Notes under the pieces: model-generated | What the model saw: only the letters and a program-made list of their open reading frames with translations | What the model was told of the DNA's origin: nothing | Database searches by the model: none | Part shown: positions 9,321 through 18,249 of the stretch, in pieces | How the letters are laid out: the number at the start of each line of letters is the position of its first letter | How positions within the stretch are numbered: position 1 is the stretch's first letter | From: Pseudomonas hamedanensis | GTDB taxonomy: Bacteria > Pseudomonadota > Gammaproteobacteria > Pseudomonadales > Pseudomonadaceae | Direction: 5' to 3' | DNA length: 64,000 bases | Assembly: GCF_014268595.2 (NCBI RefSeq) | Contig: NZ_CP077091.1 | Location: 3,560,001-3,624,000, forward strand | Made by a program: the position numbers and the translations under genes

Positions 9321-10055
9321 ATGCATAACCCTTGCGCCGTGATCCCGGTCTACAACCACGAAACCGCGATCACCACCGTGGTCGATGCCCTGCTCGCCCA
9401 AGGCCTGCCATGCATTCTGGTGGACGACGCCAGCGAGCCTTCCTGCGCCCGGGTACTCGACACCCTCGCCGGACGCGACAAGGTCTTTCTGGTGCGTCTT
9501 ACGGTCAATCAGGGCAAGGGCGGCGCGGTGATGACCGGTCTGCGCGAAGCCGCGCGACTGGGCTTCAGCCATGCCTTGCAGGTCGACGCCGACGGTCAGC
9601 ACGATCTGCAGGATGTCGCCCGCTTCGTCGAAGCATCCCGCGCGTACCCGCAAGCGATGATCTGCGGCTACCCACAGTTCGACGAAAGCGTCCCCAAGGG
9701 TCGCCTGTACGCGCGCTATCTGACCCATGTGATGGTGTGGATCAACACCCTGTCGTTGCAGATCCGCGATTCGATGTGTGGTTTTCGTGTCTACCCGCTG
9801 GCGCCGACGCTGGCGGTGATCGACTCGGCGAAAGTCGGCAAGCGCATGGACTTCGACTCGGACATTCTCGTGCGCCTGTCCTGGCGCAATCAGCCAATGC
9901 GCTGGTTGCACACCCGCGTGCATTACCCGCTGGACGGCGTGTCGCACTTTCGTCTGTGGCACGACAACGCGCTGATTTCCAGCATGCACACGCGACTGTT
10001 CTTCGGCATGTTGCTGCGTTTACCGGTGATCCTCTGGCGGCGGTTAAAACCATGA
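9321..10055 (+). CDS. Family 2 glycosyltransferase, APE cluster
   Basis: 244 residues of GT-A fold: CAVIPVYNHETAI at the N-terminus (nucleotide-sugar binding), ILVDDAS, NQGKGGAVMTGLREA and the VDADGQHD metal-binding DxD-like motif near residue 95. This matches dolichyl-phosphate-mannose-synthase-like GT2 enzymes. It likely glycosylates the polyene or its lipid anchor; the sugar is unknown. The ATG at 9321 has AAGGGGAT about 10 nt upstream, supplied by DNA just past the REP. Without the REP insertion this start would overlap the upstream stop (ATGCATAA), as at other junctions in the operon. Confidence 0.9.
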   Translation: MHNPCAVIPVYNHETAITTVVDALLAQGLPCILVDDASEPSCARVLDTLAGRDKVFLVRLTVNQGKGGAVMTGLREAARLGFSHALQVDADGQHDLQDVARFVEASRAYPQAMICGYPQFDESVPKGRLYARYLTHVMVWINTLSLQIRDSMCGFRVYPLAPTLAVIDSAKVGKRMDFDSDILVRLSWRNQPMRWLHTRVHYPLDGVSHFRLWHDNALISSMHTRLFFGMLLRLPVILWRRLKP

Positions 10056-10999
10056 GCGAAGGCGCCGATAACAAACACTGGGCCGACCGCGAGGAACGCG
10101 GCAGTTTCCTGCTGATGAAATTCACCGCGTTCGCCGCCAAAGTCCTCGGCCGCCGCCTGCTCAGCCCGTTGCTGTACGGCATCGTCCTGTATTTTTTCCT
10201 GTTCGGGCGCATCGCCCGGCGCAGTGCCTGGCAGTACCAGCAACGGCTGGCGGACTGGAGTCATCGCGACAATTTGCGTCCGAGCCATTGGCGGGTGTTC
10301 GGCCAGTTCATGGCGTTCGCCGATTCGCTGCTGGACAAGCTCGACGTGTGGAACGGCAAGCTGCGCATCGAACAGATTGAGATCATCGACCCGGCGCTGC
10401 TGCGTAAGCAGTTGCGCGGCAGTCGCGGGCAACTGCTGGTCGGCGCGCATCTGGGCAATCTCGAAGTGTGCCGGGCGCTGGCGGAGATCGGCGAAAAAGT
10501 CACCATGAACGTGCTGGTGCACACCAAGCATGCCGAGCAGTTCAACCGTTTGCTGGGCGAAGCCGGGGCGACCAATCTGCGCCTGATTCAGGTCAGCGAA
10601 CTCGACCCGGTGATCATGCTGCAACTGCACGAACGGCTGGAGCGTGGCGAATGGCTGGCGATTGCCGGCGACCGCGTGCCGTTGCACGGCGGGCGCAGCG
10701 TGACCGTCGATTTTCTCGGCCACCCGGCGCCGTTTCCGCAAGGTCCGTGGTTGCTGGCCGGTCTGCTCAAGTGCCCGGTCAATCTGCTGATGTGCCTGAA
10801 ACAACCCGACGGCCATTATCGCCTGACCCTCGAACCGTTCGCCGATGCGGTGGCGTGGACTCGCCGCGAGCGCGAGCAGGTCATTCATCAGTGGGCCACC
10901 CGCTACGCGCAGCGCCTGAGTCACTATTGCCTCGAAGCCCCGCAGCAATGGTTCAACTTTTACCCTTTCTGGAAGACCGATGACGACGCCAACCCATGA
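10052..10999 (+). CDS. LpxL/HtrB-like lipid acyltransferase, APE cluster
   Basis: 315 residues, lipid A acyltransferase family. A hydrophobic stretch near residues 36-52 (LLSPLLYGIVLYFFLFG) anchors it in the inner membrane, and HLGNLE at 133-138 is the HX4E catalytic motif. It transfers acyl chains from ACP to a glycolipid-type acceptor. In some APE clusters a glycosyltransferase and an acyltransferase are joined in one protein; here they are separate with an ATGA overlap. The 3' end overlaps the ammonia-lyase gene by 20 nt. Confidence 0.88.
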   Translation: MSEGADNKHWADREERGSFLLMKFTAFAAKVLGRRLLSPLLYGIVLYFFLFGRIARRSAWQYQQRLADWSHRDNLRPSHWRVFGQFMAFADSLLDKLDVWNGKLRIEQIEIIDPALLRKQLRGSRGQLLVGAHLGNLEVCRALAEIGEKVTMNVLVHTKHAEQFNRLLGEAGATNLRLIQVSELDPVIMLQLHERLERGEWLAIAGDRVPLHGGRSVTVDFLGHPAPFPQGPWLLAGLLKCPVNLLMCLKQPDGHYRLTLEPFADAVAWTRREREQVIHQWATRYAQRLSHYCLEAPQQWFNFYPFWKTDDDANP

Positions 11000-12524
11000 G
11001 CCGGTAACCTTCGGCGAACGCCCATTGCGCATCGAAGACGTGCTGGCCCTGGCCAACCGTCAGGCCCCCGTGCGGTTGCAGGATGACGCCGATTACCGCG
11101 AGCGCATCGCCAAGGGCGCGCGTTTTCTCGATTCACTGCTGGACAAGGAAGGCGTGATCTACGGCGTCACCACCGGTTATGGCGATTCCTGCGTGGTCGC
11201 GGTACCGCTGCATCACGTCGAAGCGCTGCCGCGTCACCTTTACACCTTCCACGGTTGTGGCCTGGGCAAACTGCTCGACGCGCAAGCCACCCGCGCGGTG
11301 CTGGCGGCGCGTTTGCAGTCACTGTGCCACGGCGTATCGGGGGTCCGGATCGAGTTGCTCGAGCGTCTGCACGCGTTCCTTGACTACGACATCCTGCCGT
11401 TGATTCCCGAAGAAGGCTCGGTTGGCGCCAGCGGCGACCTGACGCCGCTGTCCTACGTTGCCGCGACCCTGTCCGGCGAACGCGAAGTGATGTTCCGTGG
11501 CGAACGCCGTCAGGCCGCCGACGTGCATCGCGAACTGGGCTGGACACCGTTGGTACTACGGCCGAAAGAGGCGCTGGCGCTGATGAACGGCACAGCGGTG
11601 ATGACCGGCCTCGCCTGCCTCGCCTTCGCCCGCGCCGATTACCTGCTGCACCTGGCCACGCGCATCACCGCGCTCAACGTGGTGGCGCTGCAAGGCAATC
11701 CGGAGCACTTCGACGAGCGCCTGTTCGCCGCCAAGCCGCATCCGGGGCAAATGCAAGTGGCCGCGTGGCTGCGCAAGGATCTGGCAATCGATGCGCCAAC
11801 CGCGCCGCTGCATCGTCTGCAGGACCGCTACTCGTTGCGTTGCGCGCCGCATGTACTCGGCGTGCTGGCCGACAGCCTGAACTGGCTGCGCGCGTTCATC
11901 GAGACCGAGCTGAATAGCGCCAACGACAACCCGATCATCGACGCCGAAGCCGAGCGCGTGCTGCACGGCGGGCACTTCTACGGCGGCCACATCGCCTTCG
12001 CCATGGACAGCCTGAAAAACCTCGTGGCCAATGTCGCCGACCTGCTTGATCGGCAACTGGCGCTGCTGGTTGATGAGCGCTACAACCATGGCTTGCCGAG
12101 CAATCTGTCCGGCGCCCCAGCGGACCGGGCGATGATCAATCACGGTTTCAAAGCGGTGCAGATCGGCACCAGCGCCTGGACCGCCGAAGCGCTGAAGAAC
12201 ACCATGCCGGCCAGCGTCTTCTCGCGTTCCACCGAGTGCCACAACCAAGACAAGGTGAGCATGGGCACTATCGCCGCCCGTGATGCGATTCGCGTGCTGG
12301 AACTGACCGAACAGGTCGCCGCCGCGACCTTGCTCGCCGCCAATCAGGGCGTGTGGCTGCGCGCTCAAGCCGCCGATGCACGCCCGCTGCCGCCAGCGCT
12401 GGCCGCGATGCACGAAGAACTCGGCAAAGACTTCCCGCCGGTCATCGAAGACCGTGCGCTGGAAGGCGAGCTGCGCCTGTGCCTGCAACGCATCGCCGCA
12501 CAACACTGGAGGCTGCATGCGTAG
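10980..12524 (+). CDS. MIO-type aromatic amino acid ammonia-lyase (HAL/PAL/TAL family), APE cluster
   Basis: 514 residues, full length. The Ala-Ser-Gly triad that cyclises into the MIO cofactor is at 150-152 within GSVGASGDLTPLSY. The catalytic Tyr is Y61 in YGVTTGYG, and NDNPIID and TEALKNTMPASVFSRSTE-like active-site segments are present. The family removes ammonia from His, Phe or Tyr to give urocanate, cinnamate or coumarate. The two-residue selectivity site reads Phe90-His91 (LYTFHGCGLG), unlike the His-Leu of classic TAL, Phe-Leu of PAL or Ser-His of HutH. Position in a pigment operon argues for supply of an aromatic starter acid rather than His degradation. Confidence 0.9.
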   Translation: MTTPTHEPVTFGERPLRIEDVLALANRQAPVRLQDDADYRERIAKGARFLDSLLDKEGVIYGVTTGYGDSCVVAVPLHHVEALPRHLYTFHGCGLGKLLDAQATRAVLAARLQSLCHGVSGVRIELLERLHAFLDYDILPLIPEEGSVGASGDLTPLSYVAATLSGEREVMFRGERRQAADVHRELGWTPLVLRPKEALALMNGTAVMTGLACLAFARADYLLHLATRITALNVVALQGNPEHFDERLFAAKPHPGQMQVAAWLRKDLAIDAPTAPLHRLQDRYSLRCAPHVLGVLADSLNWLRAFIETELNSANDNPIIDAEAERVLHGGHFYGGHIAFAMDSLKNLVANVADLLDRQLALLVDERYNHGLPSNLSGAPADRAMINHGFKAVQIGTSAWTAEALKNTMPASVFSRSTECHNQDKVSMGTIAARDAIRVLELTEQVAAATLLAANQGVWLRAQAADARPLPPALAAMHEELGKDFPPVIEDRALEGELRLCLQRIAAQHWRLHA

Positions 12525-12942
12525 CGCCGGGGTATTGCACGCTGACACGGAAATTCTCGTGCCGTTTTTTGACGTCGACACCATGCACGTGGTCTGGCAC
12601 GGGCATTACGTCAAATACCTGGAAGTGGCGCGATGCGCGCTGCTCGACAAGATCGGCCACAACTACACGCACATGGTCGAGTCCGGTTACGCCTGGCCGA
12701 TTATCGACTTGCAATTGCGCTATGTGCGCGGCGCGGTGTTCGGTCAACAGCTAAACGTACGCGCGAGCCTGGTCGAGTGGGAAAACCGCCTGAAGATCAA
12801 CTACCTGATCACCGACCTGGGCACCGGCGAACGCCTGACCCGCGCCAGCTCGGTGCAGGTCGCCGTCGACGTCAGCAATCGCGAGATGCAACTGGCTTCA
12901 CCGAAAGTCTTCACCGATGCCGTGGAAAGGATGCTGCGATGA
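12517..12942 (+). CDS. YbgC/FadM-type acyl thioesterase (4HBT hotdog), APE cluster
   Basis: 141 residues with the 4-hydroxybenzoyl-CoA thioesterase signature VPFFDVDTMHVVWHGHYVKY, including the catalytic Asp, followed by LEVAR. It hydrolyses acyl thioesters; in APE pathways such an enzyme can release or edit chains on the ACP. The ATG at 12517 is preceded by GGAGG (12508-12513) and overlaps the lyase end by 8 nt. A longer frame starting at 12376 lies wholly inside the lyase gene and was not used. Confidence 0.9.
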   Translation: MRSAGVLHADTEILVPFFDVDTMHVVWHGHYVKYLEVARCALLDKIGHNYTHMVESGYAWPIIDLQLRYVRGAVFGQQLNVRASLVEWENRLKINYLITDLGTGERLTRASSVQVAVDVSNREMQLASPKVFTDAVERMLR

Positions 12943-13541
12943 ATGTTTTGCTTAAAGGTCTGAGCGTTTTGGCGCTGTTGGCGATGTCGTCATGGGCCAA
13001 CGCCTTCGACCTGCAACAGCTCAGCGAACAACTGGCGAAACCGGACGTGATTCACGGCCAGTTCATTCAGGAAAAACACCTGCGCGCCCTGCCGCAACCG
13101 CTGATCAGCAAAGGCCGTTTTGTCCTGGCGAAAAATCACGGTCTGTTGTGGCTGTTGAAAACCCCACTGCAACAGGATTACCGCATTACCGGCAAAGGCA
13201 TCGCCCGACGTGACAACAACGGCTGGCAACTGCTGCCGAACAAGAGCGCCGGGGCCGAGCAGAACCGTCTGTTCCTCGCTGTATTGCAAGGTGACAGCAG
13301 TGGCCTGCAACGGGATTTCGAGCTGACCCTGAGCGGCACGGCACAGCAATGGAAACTGACGCTAACGCCGCGCTCACTGCTGCTCAAGCAAGTGTTCAAC
13401 CAGATCAACATCGACGGCGGCACGCTGGTGCAAACCATCGAATTGCTGGAAACCCAAGGCGACAGCACCGTGCTGCGCCTGCAGGACAGCACGGCCGAGC
13501 AACCGTTGAGCGACGCGGAGCAACATGACTTTGCCGAGTGA
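12939..13541 (+). CDS. LolA-like periplasmic lipoprotein/lipid carrier, APE cluster
   Basis: 200 residues. A Sec signal peptide is visible (MNVLLKGLSVLALLAMSSWANA, cleavage after ANA), followed by a LolA-type sequence with GQFIQEKHLRALPQPLISKGRF and GLLWLLKTPL. LolA-like proteins carry hydrophobic molecules across the periplasm; dedicated versions occur in APE and xanthomonadin clusters and are thought to move the pigment to the outer membrane. The start overlaps the thioesterase stop (ATGA), and the end overlaps the MMPL exporter gene by 17 nt. Confidence 0.88.
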   Translation: MNVLLKGLSVLALLAMSSWANAFDLQQLSEQLAKPDVIHGQFIQEKHLRALPQPLISKGRFVLAKNHGLLWLLKTPLQQDYRITGKGIARRDNNGWQLLPNKSAGAEQNRLFLAVLQGDSSGLQRDFELTLSGTAQQWKLTLTPRSLLLKQVFNQINIDGGTLVQTIELLETQGDSTVLRLQDSTAEQPLSDAEQHDFAE

Positions 13542-15855
13542 ACGCAAACTGCCCTGGCTGTTTCTGATCCTGCTGCTGGCGGTCATCGCGCTGGCCGGTT
13601 GGCAGTGGCGCAACGGTGCGCCGCTGTCGGCGAACTTGATGGAGCTGGTGCCCGGCACCCATCCCGATGCCCTCGAGCTGCGCGCCGAACAGCGCATGCA
13701 GGAGCCGCTCAACCGCGAAATGCTGGTGCTGGTCGGCCACCTCGATCGCCAGCAAGCGCTGACCATGGCGCAAACGCTGGGCGAGCAATGGCAGGCCAGC
13801 GGTCTGTTCGAGTCCGTGCAGTGGAACCTGCAAGCGGACCTGCCAGCCTTGCGCACGCAACTGCTGCAAGGGCGTTTGGCGATGCTCTCGGCGGATGATC
13901 GGCAACTGCTCAGCGAACACCCCGAAGTTTTCATTCAGCAACGCGTGCAGGCGCTGTTTGACCCGTTCAGCGGCTTCACTCTGGTGCCAAGCCAGGACGA
14001 TTGGCTGGGCCTGACCGGACGTATCCAGAACAGCCAGCCGCAACGCGGCGCGGTGCAACTGGACATCGGCAGCGGTGCATTGATCGCCGAAGCCGACGGC
14101 AAGCACTGGGTGCTGTTGCGCGCACGCACCACGGGCAACGCATTCGACATGAACCTGCCGCTGCAAGTGGCAGACTTGCTCCAGCACAGTCGCGAACAGG
14201 CAGCGCAGGCCAACGTGCAGTTGCTCGCCGCCAGTGGCCTGCTGTACGCCGCCAACGGTCAGCAACAAGCCACCCGTGAAATGACCTGGGTGGGCGGCGG
14301 CGCGACGGTTGGCATTCTGCTGTTGCTGCTGTTGGCGTTTCGTCGCTGGCGCGTGTTGCTGGCATTCGTGCCGGTAGTGGTGGGCATGCTGTTTGGCGCG
14401 GTGGCGTGCGTGGCGCTGTTCGGCCATATGCACGTGATGACGCTGGTGCTCGGCTCGAGTCTGATCGGCGTGGCCGTGGATTACCCGCTGCACTACCTGT
14501 CCAAGAGCTGGAGCATCAAGCCCTGGCGCAGCTGGCCAGCCCTGCGCCTGACCTTGCCGGGACTGACGCTGAGCCTGATCACCAGCGTCATCGGTTATCT
14601 GGCGTTGGCCTGGACACCGTTCCCGGCACTGACGCAGATAGCGGTGTTCTCCGCCGCCGGTTTGCTCGGCGCCTATCTGTCGGCGGTCTGCCTGCTGCCG
14701 GCGTTGCTGAAAAATGTCGAACTGCGTCCGGCGCAATGGCCGCTGCGCCTGGCCGAACGCCTGATTTATCTGCGTGAGGCGCTGCTCGGTTGCATTCGCA
14801 CGCCCGTGCTGCTGGCCCTGCTGATCGCCTTCTGCGTCGGCGGCCTGATGCAATTGCAGAGCAAAAACGACATCCGCCAATGGGTCGGCGCGCCGCAGCA
14901 TCTGACCGACGAAGCGCAGACAATCGCGCGCATCACCGGATATCAGCCGACCAGCCAGTTCTTCCTCGTCCGCGCCGCCGATCAGCAGCAATTGCTCGAG
15001 CGCCAGACAGCGCTGAGCGAGCGGCTGCAGCAACTGGTCAACCTCGACAAGCTGCAAGGTTTTCTGGCCCTCGATCAACTGGTCAGCGCGCCAAGCCAGC
15101 AGCAGCAAGTGCGCGAATCACTGAACAAGCTGCCATCGTTCTGGCAACCGCTGCTCGACCTCGGCGTGCCAGCGTCGGCTTTGCAAAACGAATTGCAGCA
15201 ATTGCAAACGCTGCCAGCCGAAGACATCGACGCAGCGCTGGCCGGCCCGCTCGGCGAGCCTTATCGCACGCTATGGCTTGGCCCGACTGAAGACGGCGTC
15301 GCGGCGATCACCAGTTTGCAGGGCTTGAACAATCCATCTTTGTTGCGGGTGCAGGCGCTGGATTTGCCGGGGGTGGTGCTCGTCGATCGCTTGGGTGATC
15401 TGAACAAGGTCTTCGCCGCTACGCAGATCAGCGCCGCCGAACTGAAACTCGCCTCCTGCGTGTTGATCGTGCTGGTGCTGATTCTGCCGTTCGGCCTGAC
15501 CGGCGCGCTGCGCATCGTCGCCCTGCCGCTGCTGGCGGCGCTGTGCAGTCTGGCCAGCCTTGGCTGGCTCGGTCAGCCGCTGACCCTGTTCAGCCTGTTC
15601 GGCCTGCTGCTGGTGACGGCGATCAGCGTCGATTACGCGATCCTGATGCGCGAGCAGGTCGGTGGCGCGGCGGTAAGTCTGCTCGGTACATTGCTCGCGG
15701 CAGTGACGACTTGGCTTTCGTTCGGCCTGCTGGCGGTGTCCAGCACACCGGCAGTGAGCAACTTCGGTCTGTCGGTGAGCCTCGGTCTGGCCTTCAGCTT
15801 CATGCTCGCGCCGTGGGCCGGGCGCCATGCACCTGCCGCGCAGGCAAAGTCATGA
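13525..15855 (+). CDS. MMPL/RND-family membrane exporter, APE cluster
   Basis: 776 residues with two repeats of one N-terminal helix, a large periplasmic loop and a bundle of five further helices, as in MMPL/RND transporters. Visible segments include FLILLLAVIALAGW (first helix), VGGGATVGILLLLLLAFRRW near 255, GSSLIGVAVDYPLHY near 315 (the central Asp proton-relay-like motif) and VTAISVDYAILMREQ near 705 (second Asp). It probably extracts the polyene product from the inner membrane and hands it to the LolA-like protein upstream and the DUF3261 lipoprotein downstream. Confidence 0.9.
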   Translation: MTLPSERKLPWLFLILLLAVIALAGWQWRNGAPLSANLMELVPGTHPDALELRAEQRMQEPLNREMLVLVGHLDRQQALTMAQTLGEQWQASGLFESVQWNLQADLPALRTQLLQGRLAMLSADDRQLLSEHPEVFIQQRVQALFDPFSGFTLVPSQDDWLGLTGRIQNSQPQRGAVQLDIGSGALIAEADGKHWVLLRARTTGNAFDMNLPLQVADLLQHSREQAAQANVQLLAASGLLYAANGQQQATREMTWVGGGATVGILLLLLLAFRRWRVLLAFVPVVVGMLFGAVACVALFGHMHVMTLVLGSSLIGVAVDYPLHYLSKSWSIKPWRSWPALRLTLPGLTLSLITSVIGYLALAWTPFPALTQIAVFSAAGLLGAYLSAVCLLPALLKNVELRPAQWPLRLAERLIYLREALLGCIRTPVLLALLIAFCVGGLMQLQSKNDIRQWVGAPQHLTDEAQTIARITGYQPTSQFFLVRAADQQQLLERQTALSERLQQLVNLDKLQGFLALDQLVSAPSQQQQVRESLNKLPSFWQPLLDLGVPASALQNELQQLQTLPAEDIDAALAGPLGEPYRTLWLGPTEDGVAAITSLQGLNNPSLLRVQALDLPGVVLVDRLGDLNKVFAATQISAAELKLASCVLIVLVLILPFGLTGALRIVALPLLAALCSLASLGWLGQPLTLFSLFGLLLVTAISVDYAILMREQVGGAAVSLLGTLLAAVTTWLSFGLLAVSSTPAVSNFGLSVSLGLAFSFMLAPWAGRHAPAAQAKS

Positions 15856-17015
15856 TGGTCTTCGGCTTCTGGTTACTGGCCCTGGCGCTGTTTGCGCTGG
15901 CGACCCGCGTCGGCCGGCATTTCGGCCTGATTCCGATTGTCAGTCAGTTGCTGCTGGCGAGCTTCGGCTTGCCGTTGCTGATGTACTTCTGGATCGAGCC
16001 GGGCTGGCAGCTCAGCGGCGCGCAACTGATCGCGCCGCACTGGCTGAAAAACCTCTACAGCCTGAGCTTCGCCTTGCTGCTCGGGCACATTCTCAGCGAC
16101 GTCATCGACCTGCGCCTCGACCGTCAGAGCGTAAAAATCGCTGTACCAAGTTTCGCCGTGCCGTTCGCTTGCGGGTTGGCCGTGGCGTCCTGGCTGCTGC
16201 CGACGCAGCCGTGGCTCAACTCGCTGGCAATCGGACTGGTGTTCGCGATTACCGCGATTCCGGTGTTGTACCTGTATTTGCGCCACATCGATTACCCGCC
16301 CGCCGCTACTCGGCGCCTGGTGCAGACCGCGATTCTCATCGACCTGACCTGCTGGACCCTGTTCGGCCTGGCCCAGGGCAGTCTGCACCTGAGCAGTCTG
16401 TTGCTGCCCCTGGGCATGGCGGGCGTGCCGCTGCTGTTGCGCCTGCTTCAGGTGCGCCGCCCGCTGACCTACAGCCTCGGGTTCTTCGCGCTGCTGGTGA
16501 TGGCCGAGCATTACAAACTCAATGCACTGATTTTCGGCATCGGCTATCTGCTGTGCATGGCGGTACTCAAGGTGCCGCTGGTGCTGCCGCTGCCCGCCCG
16601 CTGGATGAGCCGTTTGCAGACCTGGATCGCCATTCCGTTGATCCTCACCTTCGGCATCGTCCAGATCGACGTGCACAGTGCTCTCGCCAGTCTCGACGCC
16701 GGGCAATGGGCGGCGCTGCTGCTGTTGCCGATTGCCAGTAAACTGCTGGGCAACTGGCTCGGCCTCGGCTGGGCTGGCGCCTCGTTCGCCGGCGCCAGCC
16801 GTTGGCGTGAAAGCGTCTTGCTGAACATTCGCGGCCTGAGCGAAATCGTCTTTCTCAATCTGCTGCTGCAGCAACAGCTCATCACCCCGGCGCTGTACTT
16901 CGCGCTGATGCTGATGGGCCTGATCGCAACGCTGCTGCCGGCGCTGATCGGTCTGCATCGCGCGCCCCTGAACCCGCCTCATCCTCTGCCCCGGAGCTCA
17001 CGTGCCAATCGTTGA
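15852..17015 (+). CDS. Polytopic membrane protein resembling cation/H+ antiporters, APE cluster
   Basis: 387 residues with about 11-12 hydrophobic segments, starting FGFWLLALALFALATRVGRHFG and including GFFALLVMAEHYKLNALIFGIG. The overall pattern recalls Kef/CPA2-type sodium:proton exchangers, but no regulatory TrkA domain is present, and I could not confirm ion-binding acidic pairs. Its function in a pigment operon is unclear; it may energise or take part in export. The start overlaps the exporter stop as ATGA, and the 3' end overlaps the flavoprotein gene by 14 nt, so it is an integral operon member. Confidence 0.7.
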   Translation: MMVFGFWLLALALFALATRVGRHFGLIPIVSQLLLASFGLPLLMYFWIEPGWQLSGAQLIAPHWLKNLYSLSFALLLGHILSDVIDLRLDRQSVKIAVPSFAVPFACGLAVASWLLPTQPWLNSLAIGLVFAITAIPVLYLYLRHIDYPPAATRRLVQTAILIDLTCWTLFGLAQGSLHLSSLLLPLGMAGVPLLLRLLQVRRPLTYSLGFFALLVMAEHYKLNALIFGIGYLLCMAVLKVPLVLPLPARWMSRLQTWIAIPLILTFGIVQIDVHSALASLDAGQWAALLLLPIASKLLGNWLGLGWAGASFAGASRWRESVLLNIRGLSEIVFLNLLLQQQLITPALYFALMLMGLIATLLPALIGLHRAPLNPPHPLPRSSRANR

Positions 17016-18249
17016 AATGGAATCCCGTCAGGTCGTGATCATCGGCGCCGGCCCTTCCGGCGCTATCGCCGCCGCCTTGCTCAAGCGCAAGGGCCACGAT
17101 GTGCTGGTGATCGAGCGCCAGCATTTTCCACGCTTTTCCATCGGCGAGAGCCTGCTTAGCCACTGCCTGGATTTTGTCGAAGAAGCCGGCATGCTCGAGG
17201 CCGTCAATGCCGCCGGATTCCAGCGCAAGACCGGCGCAGCGTTCGCTTGGGGCGAGCGCTACAGCGCGTTTGATTTCAGTGAAACCTTCACCGATGGCAA
17301 ACCGACCACCTTCCAGGTGCAACGCGCCGATTTCGACAAACTGCTGGCCGATCAGGCAGCGCTGCAAGGCGCGGAAATTCGCTATGGCGATGCAATTGTC
17401 AGCGTCGATTTCGACCGGGCGCAACCGCAGCTCGATGTGCGCCGCGAAGACGGCAGCGCCTACCGCGTCGAAGCCGAATTCGTCCTCGATGCCAGCGGTT
17501 ACGGCCGCGTGTTGTCGCGCCTGCTTGATCTTGAAGCGCCGTCGAATTTCCCGGTGCGCCAGGCCGTATTCACCCATGTCGAGGATCACATCGACCACCC
17601 GGCGTTCGACCGCGAAAAAATCCTTGTGACCACCCACCCGCTGCACCGCGATATCTGGTTCTGGACCATCCCGTTCAGCAACGGGCGTTGCTCGGTGGGT
17701 GTAGTGGCGGCCGCCGAGCACTTCAATGGCCGCGACAGCGATCTGGACGCCTGCCTGCGCAGTTTCATCGCCGAGACCCCGAGCCTCGCCAAGGTGCTGA
17801 ACAACGCGGTCTGGGACACACCGGCGCGCACCCTCGGCGGCTACGCGGCCAACGTCAAGACGCTGCACGGTCCGGGCTTTGCGCTGCTGGGCAACGCGGC
17901 AGAATTCCTCGACCCGGTGTTTTCCTCCGGGGTGACCATCGCCATGCGTTCGGCGAGCATGGCGGCGGCGGTGCTGCACCGACAGTTGCAAGGTGAAACC
18001 GTCGACTGGCAACGCGAGTTTGCCGAGCCGCTGAAACGCGGCGTCGACACCTTCCGCTGTTACGTCGAAGGCTGGTACGCCGGTACGTTCCAGGACGTAA
18101 TCTTTTTCGAGGACGGTCAGGAACCGATTCGTCGGATGATCTGCTCGATTCTCGCTGGCTACGCCTGGGACGAACGCAACCCGTTTGTCAGCGAAGCCCG
18201 TCGCCGTTTGAAAATGGTTTCCGAACTCTGTGCAAAGGACGCCCCATGA
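17002..18249 (+). CDS. FAD-dependent oxidoreductase (halogenase/geranylgeranyl-reductase-like), APE cluster
   Basis: 415 residues. The Rossmann dinucleotide motif VVIIGAGPSGAIAAALLKRK is at the N-terminus, followed by FPRFSIGESLL, a signature shared by tryptophan-halogenase-like and related flavoproteins. LLGNAAEFLDPVFSSGV near residue 295 is the second FAD-binding motif. The WxWxIP motif of true flavin halogenases is only partly matched (IWFWTIPF near 217), so halogenation is possible but not shown. Aryl ring hydroxylation is an alternative. The GTG at 17002 has GGAG 5 nt upstream; an ATG at 17017 is a possible alternative. Confidence 0.85.
   Translation: MPIVEMESRQVVIIGAGPSGAIAAALLKRKGHDVLVIERQHFPRFSIGESLLSHCLDFVEEAGMLEAVNAAGFQRKTGAAFAWGERYSAFDFSETFTDGKPTTFQVQRADFDKLLADQAALQGAEIRYGDAIVSVDFDRAQPQLDVRREDGSAYRVEAEFVLDASGYGRVLSRLLDLEAPSNFPVRQAVFTHVEDHIDHPAFDREKILVTTHPLHRDIWFWTIPFSNGRCSVGVVAAAEHFNGRDSDLDACLRSFIAETPSLAKVLNNAVWDTPARTLGGYAANVKTLHGPGFALLGNAAEFLDPVFSSGVTIAMRSASMAAAVLHRQLQGETVDWQREFAEPLKRGVDTFRCYVEGWYAGTFQDVIFFEDGQEPIRRMICSILAGYAWDERNPFVSEARRRLKMVSELCAKDAP

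Noticed and set aside
10980..12524. Ammonia-lyase as hutH for histidine degradation
   Set aside because: No other hut genes nearby and it is translationally coupled to pigment genes on both sides; selectivity residues differ from HutH.
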